Source: an uncultured Nitrospiraceae bacterium
Lineage (GTDB): Bacteria; Nitrospirota; Thermodesulfovibrionia; Thermodesulfovibrionales; Dissulfurispiraceae
Direction: 5' to 3'
NCBI GenBank assembly: GCA_903822005.1
Contig: CAIJNL010000006.1
Span: forward strand, 36,592-100,591
Length of the DNA stretch: 64,000 bases
Both the position numbers and the translations under genes were made by a program. Position 1 is the stretch's first letter, and each line of letters opens with the position of its first letter. Shown here piece after piece: positions 56,604 to 64,000 of the stretch. The notes under the pieces were generated by a model. That model saw only the letters and a list, made by a program, of their open reading frames with translations, ran no database searches and was not told where the DNA came from.

Positions 56604-57857
56604 TCATGAAAGATAAACAGGGAACCTGTCACAGAGCGCTTTGACCCTGCGGGACATGGCCTCTGATACCTTGCTGTCATTAATATTACGGACCATGTTA
56701 GAGATTATATCAGCTATCTCATCCATCTCCGGCAGACCCATGCCCCTGGTCGTTACACAGGGTGTACCGAGCCTGATTCCGCTCGTGACCGTTACTGGCT
56801 GTTCATCAAAAGGTATGCCGTTTTTATTGGCCGTTATCCCGGCCATATCGAGCGCCAGTTCAGCAGCCTTGCCGGTGACATTCAGCCCTGAGAGATCGAC
56901 AAGCATAAGGTGGTTGTCCGTGCCGCCTGAGACAATATTTAAGCCCCTGTCCATAAGGGCGGAAGCCATCTTGCCGGCGTTGGCCACAACGGCCTTCTGG
57001 TATGCTACGAAATCATCAGCCATGGCCTCTTTGAAAGCCACAGCTTTTGCAGCAACGACATGCACCAGCGGGCCTCCCTGTATGCCGGGGAATATTGCCT
57101 TGTCGAGAGCCTTGGCGTATTGGGCCTTGCACATTATCATGCCGCCGCGCGGTCCCCTGAGCGTCTTGTGGGTTGTAGTTGTGACAAAATCCGCGTAAGG
57201 CACAGGCGAAGGATGCACTCCTGCCGCGATGAGTCCGGCCAGATGGGCGACATCGGCCATCAGATATGCCCCGACCTCTTTAGCTATTTCGGAGAACGCG
57301 GCAAAATCGAGTATCCTCGAGTAGGCGCTCGCTCCGACAACAATAAGCTTGGGCCTGTTTTTGAGAGCAATGCTCCTGACCTCGTCCATATCGATGCGGC
57401 CGGTATCTCTTCTGACGCCGTAGAATGAGGTCTTATACAGCAGTCCGGCAAAGTTTACCGGAGCACCATGTGTTAGATGACCTCCGTGCTTAAGGTCCAT
57501 TCCGAGGATTGTATCCCCTGGCTTCAGCACGGCAAAGTAGACTGCCATGTTGGCCTGGCTGCCTGAATGGGGCTGAACATTGACATGTTCGGCGCCGAAT
57601 ATCTTCTTTGCGCGCTCTATGGCCAGGTTTTCGACGACATCCGTAAACTGGCAGCCGCCGTAGTAGCGTTTGGACGGATACCCTTCGGCGTATTTATTCG
57701 TAAATATCGAGCCCTGGGCCTCAAGCACCGCCCTGCTCGCATAATTCTCGGAAGCTATAAGCAACAGTTTGCTGCGCTCACGCTCTTCTTCGCATTTAAC
57801 TGCATTGTAAATCTCGGGGTCAACTGCCTTGATGTTTTCCGCATTCATAGTGGTCAC
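56604..57857 (-). CDS. glyA: Serine hydroxymethyltransferase
   Basis: The 417-residue PLP enzyme interconverts serine and glycine with tetrahydrofolate, supplying one-carbon units. The motifs [16 protein letters not shown] (here [12 protein letters not shown]), [12 protein letters not shown], and the PLP lysine in [15 protein letters not shown] are present. The start can be 57857 or the ATG at 57848. Serine synthesis and use also matter for the PssA and serine-palmitoyltransferase-like enzymes in the window. It overlaps neither neighbour and is 16 bp from nrdR. Confidence 0.97.
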   Translation of the reverse strand: MTTMNAENIKAVDPEIYNAVKCEEERERSKLLLIASENYASRAVLEAQGSIFTNKYAEGYPSKRYYGGCQFTDVVENLAIERAKKIFGAEHVNVQPHSGSQANMAVYFAVLKPGDTILGMDLKHGGHLTHGAPVNFAGLLYKTSFYGVRRDTGRIDMDEVRSIALKNRPKLIVVGASAYSRILDFAAFSEIAKEVGAYLMADVAHLAGLIAAGVHPSPVPYADFVTTTTHKTLRGPRGGMIMCKAQYAKALDKAIFPGIQGGPLVHVVAAKAVAFKEAMADDFVAYQKAVVANAGKMASALMDRGLNIVSGGTDNHLMLVDLSGLNVTGKAAELALDMAGITANKNGIPFDEQPVTVTSGIRLGTPCVTTRGMGLPEMDEIADIISNMVRNINDSKVSEAMSRRVKALCDRFPVYLS

Positions 57858-57893
57858 TCTGCTTCCTTTATAATTCAGGATATCTTATCCTGC

Positions 57894-58349
57894 CTATTTC
57901 TGTTCGTGGATCTTCTTTTCTATGGCTGATATCTTTTTAATTCTATCCGTATGTCTGGCATTTTCAAACCCTGTGTCAATCCAGGTGCGGACGATCTCTT
58001 TACCAAGGTCCCTGCCTATAATCCGTCCGCCAAGTACAAGGATGTTGGCATCATTATGCATCCTGCTCATCTTTGCAGAAAAGAGTTCGTTGCATAAAGC
58101 CGCTCTGACATTCGGAAATTTGTTCGCAACAATGGACATGCCGATACCGGTGCCGCAGATGAGTATGCCTCTCTCAGCCTTGCCGGAAGATACAGCTTCC
58201 GCAACCTTCTCTCCGAAATCAGGATAATCTACCGACAACGGCGTGTCTGTGCCGTAATCTGAGACATCATGTTTTAATTCCGCGAGGAGCTTGATGATTT
58301 CCTGTTTGAGATCAAGACCTGCATGATCGGAACCCACTGCTACCAGCAT
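57894..58349 (-). CDS. rpiB: Ribose-5-phosphate isomerase B
   Basis: The 151-residue protein has the family pattern VAVGSDHAGLDLKQEI, GTDTPLSVDYPDF, GILICGTGIGMSIVANK with the catalytic cysteine and EL-SAKMSRMHNDANIL. It isomerises ribose 5-phosphate and ribulose 5-phosphate. Its position ahead of glyA and nrdR is a conserved order. Confidence 0.95.
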   Translation of the reverse strand: MLVAVGSDHAGLDLKQEIIKLLAELKHDVSDYGTDTPLSVDYPDFGEKVAEAVSSGKAERGILICGTGIGMSIVANKFPNVRAALCNELFSAKMSRMHNDANILVLGGRIIGRDLGKEIVRTWIDTGFENARHTDRIKKISAIEKKIHEQK

Positions 58350-58474
58350 ACTGCACTCTCTCCTTCCAGGGCAAACCCGGCTTTACCAGTACCTGCATAA
58401 AAGCTGTTTATCTTATCCAAGACGCGAAAACCAAGTCAAGGAATCGACCGGAGTTGACATCATGCGCGTTTCTC

Positions 58475-59380
58475 TTACCTGACAAGAAATTCGAGCACGG
58501 CTTTTTCGGTATGCATCCTGTTTTCGGCCTGGTCAAAAATGGCGCTCTGCGGCCCGTCCATCACCTCGTCAGTGATCTCTTTGCCGCGTATTGCCGGCAG
58601 GCAATGCAGCACGATCGCGTCCGGTTTGGCCAGTTTCATCAGTTCGGCATTTATCTGATAAGAGCTGAATCTGGCAGCTTTCTCTTCTGCCTCAGACTCC
58701 TGTCCCATGCTTACCCATACATCCGTATAAAGCACGTCAGCGCCTGAAACCGCTTCCTTCAGATCATTGGTGGCAGTTATTCTGCCCTTGCCAATTTTGC
58801 GCGCATGGTCCGTAATCGAAACATTAGGCCCATATCCATCCGGGGACGCGATAACAAAATCCATACCTGTAAGCGCGGCTGCCTCTATAAGTGAATTGGC
58901 AACATTGTTGCCGTCGCCGATAAAGGCTATCCGTATCCCTTCAAGGCGGCCTTTCCGCTCAAGCACTGTCATAAGGTCAGCAAGGGCCTGACATGGATGA
59001 TGCAGATCGGAAAGACCGTTTATGACCGGTATTGTAGCGTGGCGCGCAAATTCCTCAACTGTCGTCTGTTTAAACACCCGCATAGCCATGCCATGGACAT
59101 AACGCGAGAGAGTCCGCGCAGTATCGGCAATTGTCTCGCCCCGGCCGAGCTGCAGGTCTTTGGCGCTCATATAAATAGGCTGCGCTCCAAGCTGATAGAC
59201 GCCGACTTCGAAAGATACCCTTGTGCGGGTTGAAGGCTTTTCGAAGAACAGCCCTATGCTTTTTCCGATAAGCGGACATTTGCCCGCATCAATCCCGGAC
59301 TTCAGGTCAATCGATCTTTTAAGCAATGACCCTATCTCGTCAGAGGACAGGTCAAAAACGGTCAGCAAATCTCTTTTCAT
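58475..59380 (-). CDS. argF: Ornithine carbamoyltransferase
   Basis: From ATG 59380 (overlapping the argD stop as ATGA) the protein is 301 residues; a longer frame to 59515 lies inside argD. The carbamoyl-phosphate motif EKPSTRTRVSFE, the ornithine/cofactor loop HPCQALADLMT and the C-terminal HCLPAIRG are all present. ArgF makes citrulline in arginine synthesis. Confidence 0.96.
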   Translation of the reverse strand: MKRDLLTVFDLSSDEIGSLLKRSIDLKSGIDAGKCPLIGKSIGLFFEKPSTRTRVSFEVGVYQLGAQPIYMSAKDLQLGRGETIADTARTLSRYVHGMAMRVFKQTTVEEFARHATIPVINGLSDLHHPCQALADLMTVLERKGRLEGIRIAFIGDGNNVANSLIEAAALTGMDFVIASPDGYGPNVSITDHARKIGKGRITATNDLKEAVSGADVLYTDVWVSMGQESEAEEKAARFSSYQINAELMKLAKPDAIVLHCLPAIRGKEITDEVMDGPQSAIFDQAENRMHTEKAVLEFLVR

Positions 59381-60579
59381 GGCACTCTTTCCAGTACTTC
59401 TTCCATTACATCGATCAAATGATCGATCTCTCTTTCCTCTATGATTAACGGCGGTGTGAACCTCAGCACGCTGCCGTTTCCGGCAAGCCCTATAAGCACA
59501 CCCCGATCCATACACGCCTGAACATAAGGCATACCATCACGCATGAGCTCCATGCCGATCAGAAGTCCCTTGCCCCTGACATCGATCACCTTTTCGTGAT
59601 ACTCCTTCTTCAGATGGCCAAGTCTTTCGAAAAGATAAGCAGACATCCTGTTGCACTGATCGAGTATGAAGCCATCCTCAAGCAGTGTTTCGACAGTTGC
59701 GATGGCCGCAGCACATACCAGGGGATTGCCTCCGAAGGTCGAAGCATGGGTACGCGGAGAAAAAGCCACAGCCACCCTGTCAGTGGCAAGCATGGCGCCA
59801 ATCGGCACGCCGCCGCCCAGCCCCTTTGCCAGCGACATAATATCCGGCTGCATGCCGTAATGTTCATAACCGAAAAGCTTGCCGGTCCTTCCCATTCCGG
59901 TCTGCACCTCATCGAATATCAGCAGCAGGTCCTTTTCGTCGCAGAGTCCGCGCACCTGCCGCAGATAGTCGGCTGAAGGCATGTTAATTCCTCCTTCAGC
60001 CTGTATCGGTTCGAGAATAACAGCGCATGTCTTCGGAGTTATTGCAGCGCGAAGCGCGGCAATGTCATTAAAAGGAACATGGCTGAACCCGGTCAGCATC
60101 GGCTCAAAACCTTTCTGGAACTTTGTCTGCCCAGTCGCTGTAAGAGTAGCGATTGTCCTGCCATGAAACGAATCCATGGCCGAGATTATCTCAAAGCGGT
60201 CCGGTCCATATTTGTCCGCAGAGTATTTCCGTGCGATCTTTATCGCAGCCTCATTGGCTTCCGCGCCGGAATTGCAGAAAAATGCCTTGTCCGCAAAAGA
60301 ATTTGTGACCAGCAGCTTGGCCAGTCTTACCTGCGGCTCTATGTAGTACAGATTTGAAACATGTATCAGACGTTGGGCCTGTTTCTGGATGGCGATTACT
60401 ACCTTTGGATGGCAATGTCCGAGCACGTTTACCGCGATCCCCCCGAGGAAATCAAGGTATTCCCTGCCATGGATATCCCATACCTTGGCGCCCCTGCCCT
60501 TTCTCAGAACAAGCGGAAAACGGCTGTAGGTGGGCATCAGGTAATGGTCTGCATCTTCGAGTATCTTCCGTGTTTCCAT
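59377..60579 (-). CDS. argD: Acetylornithine aminotransferase
   Basis: Starting at ATG 60579 (METRKILEDADHYLMPTYSR), the protein is 400 residues, the family length; the frame is open to 60651 without support. It has the class III aminotransferase features FCNSGAEANEAAIKIARKY, LIFDEVQTGMGRTGK and the PLP lysine in MSLAKGLGGGVPIGA. It precedes argF with a four-base overlap. The family can also use succinyl-diaminopimelate. Confidence 0.95.
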   Translation of the reverse strand: METRKILEDADHYLMPTYSRFPLVLRKGRGAKVWDIHGREYLDFLGGIAVNVLGHCHPKVVIAIQKQAQRLIHVSNLYYIEPQVRLAKLLVTNSFADKAFFCNSGAEANEAAIKIARKYSADKYGPDRFEIISAMDSFHGRTIATLTATGQTKFQKGFEPMLTGFSHVPFNDIAALRAAITPKTCAVILEPIQAEGGINMPSADYLRQVRGLCDEKDLLLIFDEVQTGMGRTGKLFGYEHYGMQPDIMSLAKGLGGGVPIGAMLATDRVAVAFSPRTHASTFGGNPLVCAAAIATVETLLEDGFILDQCNRMSAYLFERLGHLKKEYHEKVIDVRGKGLLIGMELMRDGMPYVQACMDRGVLIGLAGNGSVLRFTPPLIIEEREIDHLIDVMEEVLERVP

Positions 60580-60645
60580 CCAAAATGATAACATATCTAA
60601 ATGCAGGCTTGCTATATTAATTTGATTACAGAGACAGGATATTAG

Positions 60646-61290
60646 ATGCACGCTGGAGATAATAATCGTATGCAGCCAATGAATTCGGACAATAAATCAA
60701 ATATGCGAAAGTGCATTGTTCTGAGACGCGATTCCATCCCAACGGAGATCAGAAACGAAAAAAACGCGGCCATTCAGACCAGACTAATGGCGATGCCACA
60801 ATTTGTAATCGCAAAATCGGTCCTTCTTTATGCCTCTTACGGCAGCGAAGTGGACACAAGGCAGCTTATAGCGCATTGTCTATCCACCGGGATTACAACT
60901 GCCTTGCCGCGGGTATCCGATAAAGACGACCGTCTTCATCTCTATCAAATCCTGTCTCTGGAAGATCTCGCGCCCGGGTACAAGGGCATACCTGAACCAT
61001 ATGCGTTCCCGAACAGGGAATTGTTCATTGAAGATATAGATTTAGTTATCGCTCCCGGAGTGGCATTTGACGAATCATGCAACAGGCTGGGGCACGGCAA
61101 AGCATTTTATGATAAACTGCTGTCTTCTACGAAACGACTGAAAGGGACGGTCACCCCCGGGATAAAACCTTTTCTGGCGGCGCTCGCTTATGAGGAGCAG
61201 GTAGTTCCTTCCCTTTATTGCGGACCATATGATATAAAAATGGATACAGTAATTACGGACAAAAGGACGATTTACCGGCATGGACCATGA
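60646..61290 (+). CDS. 5-formyltetrahydrofolate cyclo-ligase
   Basis: The 214-residue protein has the ATP/folate pattern [22 protein letters not shown], and the C-terminal [28 protein letters not shown]. It returns 5-formyl-THF to the methenyl-THF pool. It overlaps folE by 11 bp and is followed by folD, so three folate genes form one operon, divergent from argD. The first 20 residues may not be translated. Confidence 0.9.
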   Translation: MHAGDNNRMQPMNSDNKSNMRKCIVLRRDSIPTEIRNEKNAAIQTRLMAMPQFVIAKSVLLYASYGSEVDTRQLIAHCLSTGITTALPRVSDKDDRLHLYQILSLEDLAPGYKGIPEPYAFPNRELFIEDIDLVIAPGVAFDESCNRLGHGKAFYDKLLSSTKRLKGTVTPGIKPFLAALAYEEQVVPSLYCGPYDIKMDTVITDKRTIYRHGP

Positions 61291-61840
61291 AAAGATAAAA
61301 AAAGGGGTACGTCTTATACTCGAAGGCATCGGCGAAGACCCTGATCGTCCGGGACTTAAAGAAACACCCGAACGTGTAGCGCGGATGTACGCCGAGCTTT
61401 TTTCGGGACTAAACACGCCGGGGGACAGCCTGCTCAAGTCGATGGCTGGGGAGAGCCACGACGAAATGGTGCTGCTGAAAGACATTCCTTTTTACTCCAT
61501 TTGTGAGCATCACCTGCTGCCTTTCATCGGCAAAGCGAGCATAGCCTATATACCGCACGGCAAGATAACCGGTCTCAGCGAACTCATCAAGGCCCTTGAA
61601 CATCTTGCCGGCAGGCCACAGGTGCAGGAACGGCTCACAACCGAGCTGGCCGACATCATAATGGAAAAGTTGCGGCCCAAGGGCTGCATGGTGGTAATAG
61701 ACGCAGAGCATCTATGCATCAGCATGAGGGGCATTAAAAAGCCGGGGACCCGGACTATCACTTCAGCGGTAAGGGGCACATTCAGGAGCAAGCAGAGCAC
61801 GCGCGAAGAGATGCTTGAACTTTTAAAAAAACAGCATTAG
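61280..61840 (+). CDS. folE: GTP cyclohydrolase I
   Basis: The 186-residue protein has RMYAELFSG, the zinc and catalytic motif [41 protein letters not shown], and the second zinc cysteine in EHLCISMRG. These are the hallmarks of the type IA enzyme. It makes dihydroneopterin triphosphate, the first step to folate. Confidence 0.96.
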   Translation: MDHEKIKKGVRLILEGIGEDPDRPGLKETPERVARMYAELFSGLNTPGDSLLKSMAGESHDEMVLLKDIPFYSICEHHLLPFIGKASIAYIPHGKITGLSELIKALEHLAGRPQVQERLTTELADIIMEKLRPKGCMVVIDAEHLCISMRGIKKPGTRTITSAVRGTFRSKQSTREEMLELLKKQH

Positions 61841-61849
61841 GGGACTAAG

Positions 61850-62704
61850 TTGACAGCACAGATTATTGACGGCAAAAAAATTGCGCACGATCTTAAAGAG
61901 GATCTCAGGAAAGAAATCTCTTCGCTGAAGGCTCAAGGCATAAATCCAGGATTGGCTGTCATACTCGTTGGAGATGATCCGGCTTCCCAAAAATATGTAG
62001 CTTCAAAAGAAAAGACCTGCGAAAAATTGAGCATAGCAAGCTTTCATTATGGTCTGCCGGCTACAACCACCCAAAAAGAGCTTGGAGAACTGATCGATAG
62101 ACTCAATGTCGACAAAAAAGTCAGCGGCATACTGCTGCAGCTGCCTTTGCCGAAAGGTCTGAATGAAAAAGAGGCCATACGCAGGATCTCTCCTGAAAAA
62201 GATGTCGACGGGTTGGGCCCTCTCTCGCTGGGCAAACTCGTCCTGGATGAGCCTGGCTTCATCTCCTGCACACCGCACGGCGTAATGAAGATGCTTGAGG
62301 CATGCAACATTGATCCCGCAGGCAAGCATGCCGTAGTTGTCGGCAGGTCTGTCCTAGTGGGTAAACCGCTTTCATTATTGCTGCTGCGAAAAAATGCTAC
62401 CGTCACCATATGCCATAGCAAAACAGCCAATCTCAGGGAAATATGCGCATCTGCCGACATACTCTGCGTTGCCGTCGGAAGGGCAAAAATGATTACCGCG
62501 GACATGATCAGAAAAGGCGCCGTTGTGATAGATGTCGGCATCAATGTTTCACCTGACGGAAGGATCACCGGCGATGTGGATTTTGAGACAGCAAAAGAAA
62601 AGGCGGCCTATATATCACCGGTACCGGGCGGGGTCGGCCCCATGACCATTGCGATGCTCATGTACAATACCGTTATCGCAGCAAAGATGCAGTCCGGGAT
62701 TTAA
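61850..62704 (+). CDS. folD: Methylenetetrahydrofolate dehydrogenase/cyclohydrolase
   Basis: The 284-residue protein starts at TTG 61850 with GGGGA six to ten bases upstream; no ATG fits the family start. It has VGDDPASQKYVASKEKTCEK with the catalytic lysine, VDGLGPLSLG, and the NADP site VVVGRSVLVGKPLSLLL, ending PVPGGVGPMTIAMLM. FolD links the one-carbon oxidation states. glyA and the cyclo-ligase are in the same region. Confidence 0.96.
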   Translation: MTAQIIDGKKIAHDLKEDLRKEISSLKAQGINPGLAVILVGDDPASQKYVASKEKTCEKLSIASFHYGLPATTTQKELGELIDRLNVDKKVSGILLQLPLPKGLNEKEAIRRISPEKDVDGLGPLSLGKLVLDEPGFISCTPHGVMKMLEACNIDPAGKHAVVVGRSVLVGKPLSLLLLRKNATVTICHSKTANLREICASADILCVAVGRAKMITADMIRKGAVVIDVGINVSPDGRITGDVDFETAKEKAAYISPVPGGVGPMTIAMLMYNTVIAAKMQSGI

Positions 62705-62881
62705 GCGCCCTGAGTAGTTTTGTGACCTGCATCACTAAAAAGAGCAGACTTTTACTGTTATATTTAAGCGGCGGGTACTCAAACAGATTTGTATTGATTT
62801 ACAGTGATATGGTAAATTTTCTTGTAAGAATGAATTAGCCTTTCGTGATATAACAAGGCAGAACGGGCTGAGGAGAGTAGA

Positions 62882-63865
62882 ATGGCCATAACCTTTAGGT
62901 GGACCGCAAAGACCCGCACTGGGACCTTACAACAGGGTGAAATGAGCGCGGAAACCCGCGAAGAGGTCATATTAGCCCTCCGGAAGCAAAGCTTAATCCC
63001 TACTATTGTATCCGAAAAATTGTCGCTCGACAGCCAGATTACATTCTTCAGCAAACGCAAGAAAAAAATTAAGGAAAGAGATATAATTGTATTCACCCGC
63101 CAATTTGCCAACATGTATAATGCCGGCATACCGATAGTCCAGGGCCTTGACATTCTGACTAAACAGACCGAAAATCCATCTCTGAGAGAAGTTGTTGGCA
63201 TCATTAAAAATGATGTGGAATCAGGAATGACCTTAGCTGAAGCGATGAAAAAGCATCCAAAGGCCTTCGATGACCTTTATGTAAATCTCGTAGCTGCTGG
63301 CGAAGCCGGCGGTGTGCTCGATTCGGTCTTGCAGCGTCTTGCCGTTTATATTGAAAAGGCGATGAAGCTGAAGAAAAAGATCAAGGGGGCTATGATTTAT
63401 CCATCCGTCGTAATGTCCATTGCGGTACTTGTTGTTGCAATTATAATGATATTCGTCATACCAATATTCGCAAAGATTTTTGGGGAGATGGGCGTTAAGC
63501 TTCCGATTCCCACCCTAATAGTAATAGCCATCAGCAACTTTCTTGCGGGATTTGGAGGATTAATCCTTATTGCAGCCATGATCGCCAGTTTTGTGGGATT
63601 TCGTATGTACAGGAAAACCGAGGGCGGCAGAATGGAGACTGATAAAGTGCTTTTGAAGTTCCCCATTATAGGAGAACTGATAAGAAAAGTGACGGTTGCA
63701 CGTTTTACGAGGACACTCGGAACACTCATAACCAGTGGTGTACCTATACTTGATGGTCTTGAGATATGCGCCAAGTCTGCAGGCAATAAAGTGGTCGAAA
63801 AGGTGGTATACGAAGTCAGGAGAGAAGTTACTGCCGGAAAGACACTGGCCGAACCCATGATGTAG
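62882..63865 (+). CDS. pilC: PilC/GspF-type inner-membrane protein, truncated by an insertion
   Basis: Only 327 residues remain of a protein that normally has about 400. The two T2SF domains start well (FTRQFANMYNAGIPIVQGLDIL and GEAGGVLDSVLQRLAVYIEKA in the first; FTRTLGTLITSGVPILDGLEI in the second), with hydrophobic segments around 170-200 and 220-240. The second domain stops at AGKTLAEPM, where the normal protein would continue for about 75 residues. The stop uses bases of the adjoining element. It is probably non-functional for type IV pilus or type II secretion assembly. GAGGAG lies upstream of the ATG. Confidence 0.88.
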   Translation: MAITFRWTAKTRTGTLQQGEMSAETREEVILALRKQSLIPTIVSEKLSLDSQITFFSKRKKKIKERDIIVFTRQFANMYNAGIPIVQGLDILTKQTENPSLREVVGIIKNDVESGMTLAEAMKKHPKAFDDLYVNLVAAGEAGGVLDSVLQRLAVYIEKAMKLKKKIKGAMIYPSVVMSIAVLVVAIIMIFVIPIFAKIFGEMGVKLPIPTLIVIAISNFLAGFGGLILIAAMIASFVGFRMYRKTEGGRMETDKVLLKFPIIGELIRKVTVARFTRTLGTLITSGVPILDGLEICAKSAGNKVVEKVVYEVRREVTAGKTLAEPMM

Positions 63866-64000
63866 ATCGGCATTGAATATTGACCCGGCATCGGCGTCCA
63901 ATTTTGACCCACCCCGGACGGTCATTTTTTAGAGTTTCGTGTTTTTATTCTCCAACTGTCGTTTCCTGTTTCGATGATATCACAATGATGAGTAACCCTG
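63861..64000. mobile_element. Terminal end of an IS21-like insertion sequence (partial)
   Basis: Starting with TGT at 63861, two repeats, AATATTGACCC (63876-63886) and AATTTTGACCC (63900-63910), resemble the multiple TTGACCC-containing terminal repeats of IS21-family elements. The element runs off the right edge before any transposase gene, so the family call rests on the end sequence and on the abrupt truncation of pilC. Confidence 0.6.

Noticed and set aside
59381..59515. Longer N terminus for argF
   Set aside because: It lies inside argD in another frame; the ATGA overlap and family alignment favour 59380.

Overview
The window looks like chromosomal DNA of an anaerobic or microaerophilic Gram-negative bacterium of moderate GC content. 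The best guess is Nitrospirota or Desulfobacterota. The ilvC-psd-pssA-leuA order, the rpiB-glyA-nrdR order followed by tRNAs, the ferredoxin-dependent 2-oxoacid oxidoreductase, the CCG-domain flavin dehydrogenases and the PilC/GspF protein all fit that guess, but none fixes the species.

Layout. Positions 1-3.5 kb (minus strand) hold a serine-palmitoyltransferase-like enzyme that runs off the left edge, an SDR reductase coupled to it, and an NfeD-type membrane protease. This looks like part of a bacterial sphingolipid locus. Positions 3.6-8.4 kb (plus) carry ilvC, psd, pssA, leuA and a small kinase-fold protein, linking branched-chain amino acid and phosphatidylethanolamine synthesis. Positions 8.4-10.4 kb hold an unrecognised three-gene envelope-like cassette behind a perfect 17-bp inverted repeat. 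leuCD (minus) is divergent from a LysR regulator, which is followed by a YbgC thioesterase, a RidA-like protein and an Smr-domain protein. Positions 15-21.6 kb are mostly signalling genes on the minus strand: an exported protein, a histidine kinase/response regulator pair, a PAS-GGDEF-EAL protein and a papain-fold protease. Positions 21.8-30.2 kb contain a small exported protein, a DUF4143 AAA ATPase whose consensus promoter lies inside a palindrome, glnD, and a solute-binding protein next to a hybrid histidine kinase.

Positions 30.3-48.3 kb form one long minus-strand catabolic block. In transcription order it encodes a four-subunit 2-oxoacid:ferredoxin oxidoreductase, two near-duplicate MFS acid transporters flanking an enolase-superfamily enzyme, a GlcE/GlcF/GlcD set, a LarA-type racemase, a second GlcD/GlcF pair, a SucCD-like CoA ligase and a GntR/FCD regulator. 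Together these would import a hydroxy acid, interconvert its stereoisomers, oxidise it to a 2-oxoacid, decarboxylate that to an acyl-CoA and recover ATP from the thioester. 2-Hydroxyglutarate to succinate is the simplest fit, but it is only inferred. A divergent plus-strand operon (48.6-54.1 kb) adds a Gfo/Idh dehydrogenase, another MFS transporter and a GlpA-like/NAD-FAD/DUF1667 flavoprotein complex. It ends at a strong bidirectional terminator and faces an exported TIM-barrel protein.

At 55.2-56.1 kb, tRNA-Glu and tRNA-Gln sit next to a YefM-YoeB toxin-antitoxin module. The module is bracketed by a 45-bp exact repeat of the tRNA-Glu 3' half, 700 bp apart, which looks like a minimal tRNA-targeted insertion. 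The right end is housekeeping (nrdR, glyA, rpiB, argF, argD, a 5-formyl-THF cyclo-ligase, folE, folD). It finishes with a pilC-type gene cut off by what appears to be the end of an IS21-like element.

The most interesting items are the tRNA-Glu/toxin-antitoxin insertion, the hydroxy-acid block with its korC-MFS duplication scar, the sphingolipid gene pair and the palindromic promoter of the AAA ATPase. Protein families were assigned from motifs read by eye; no database search was run.
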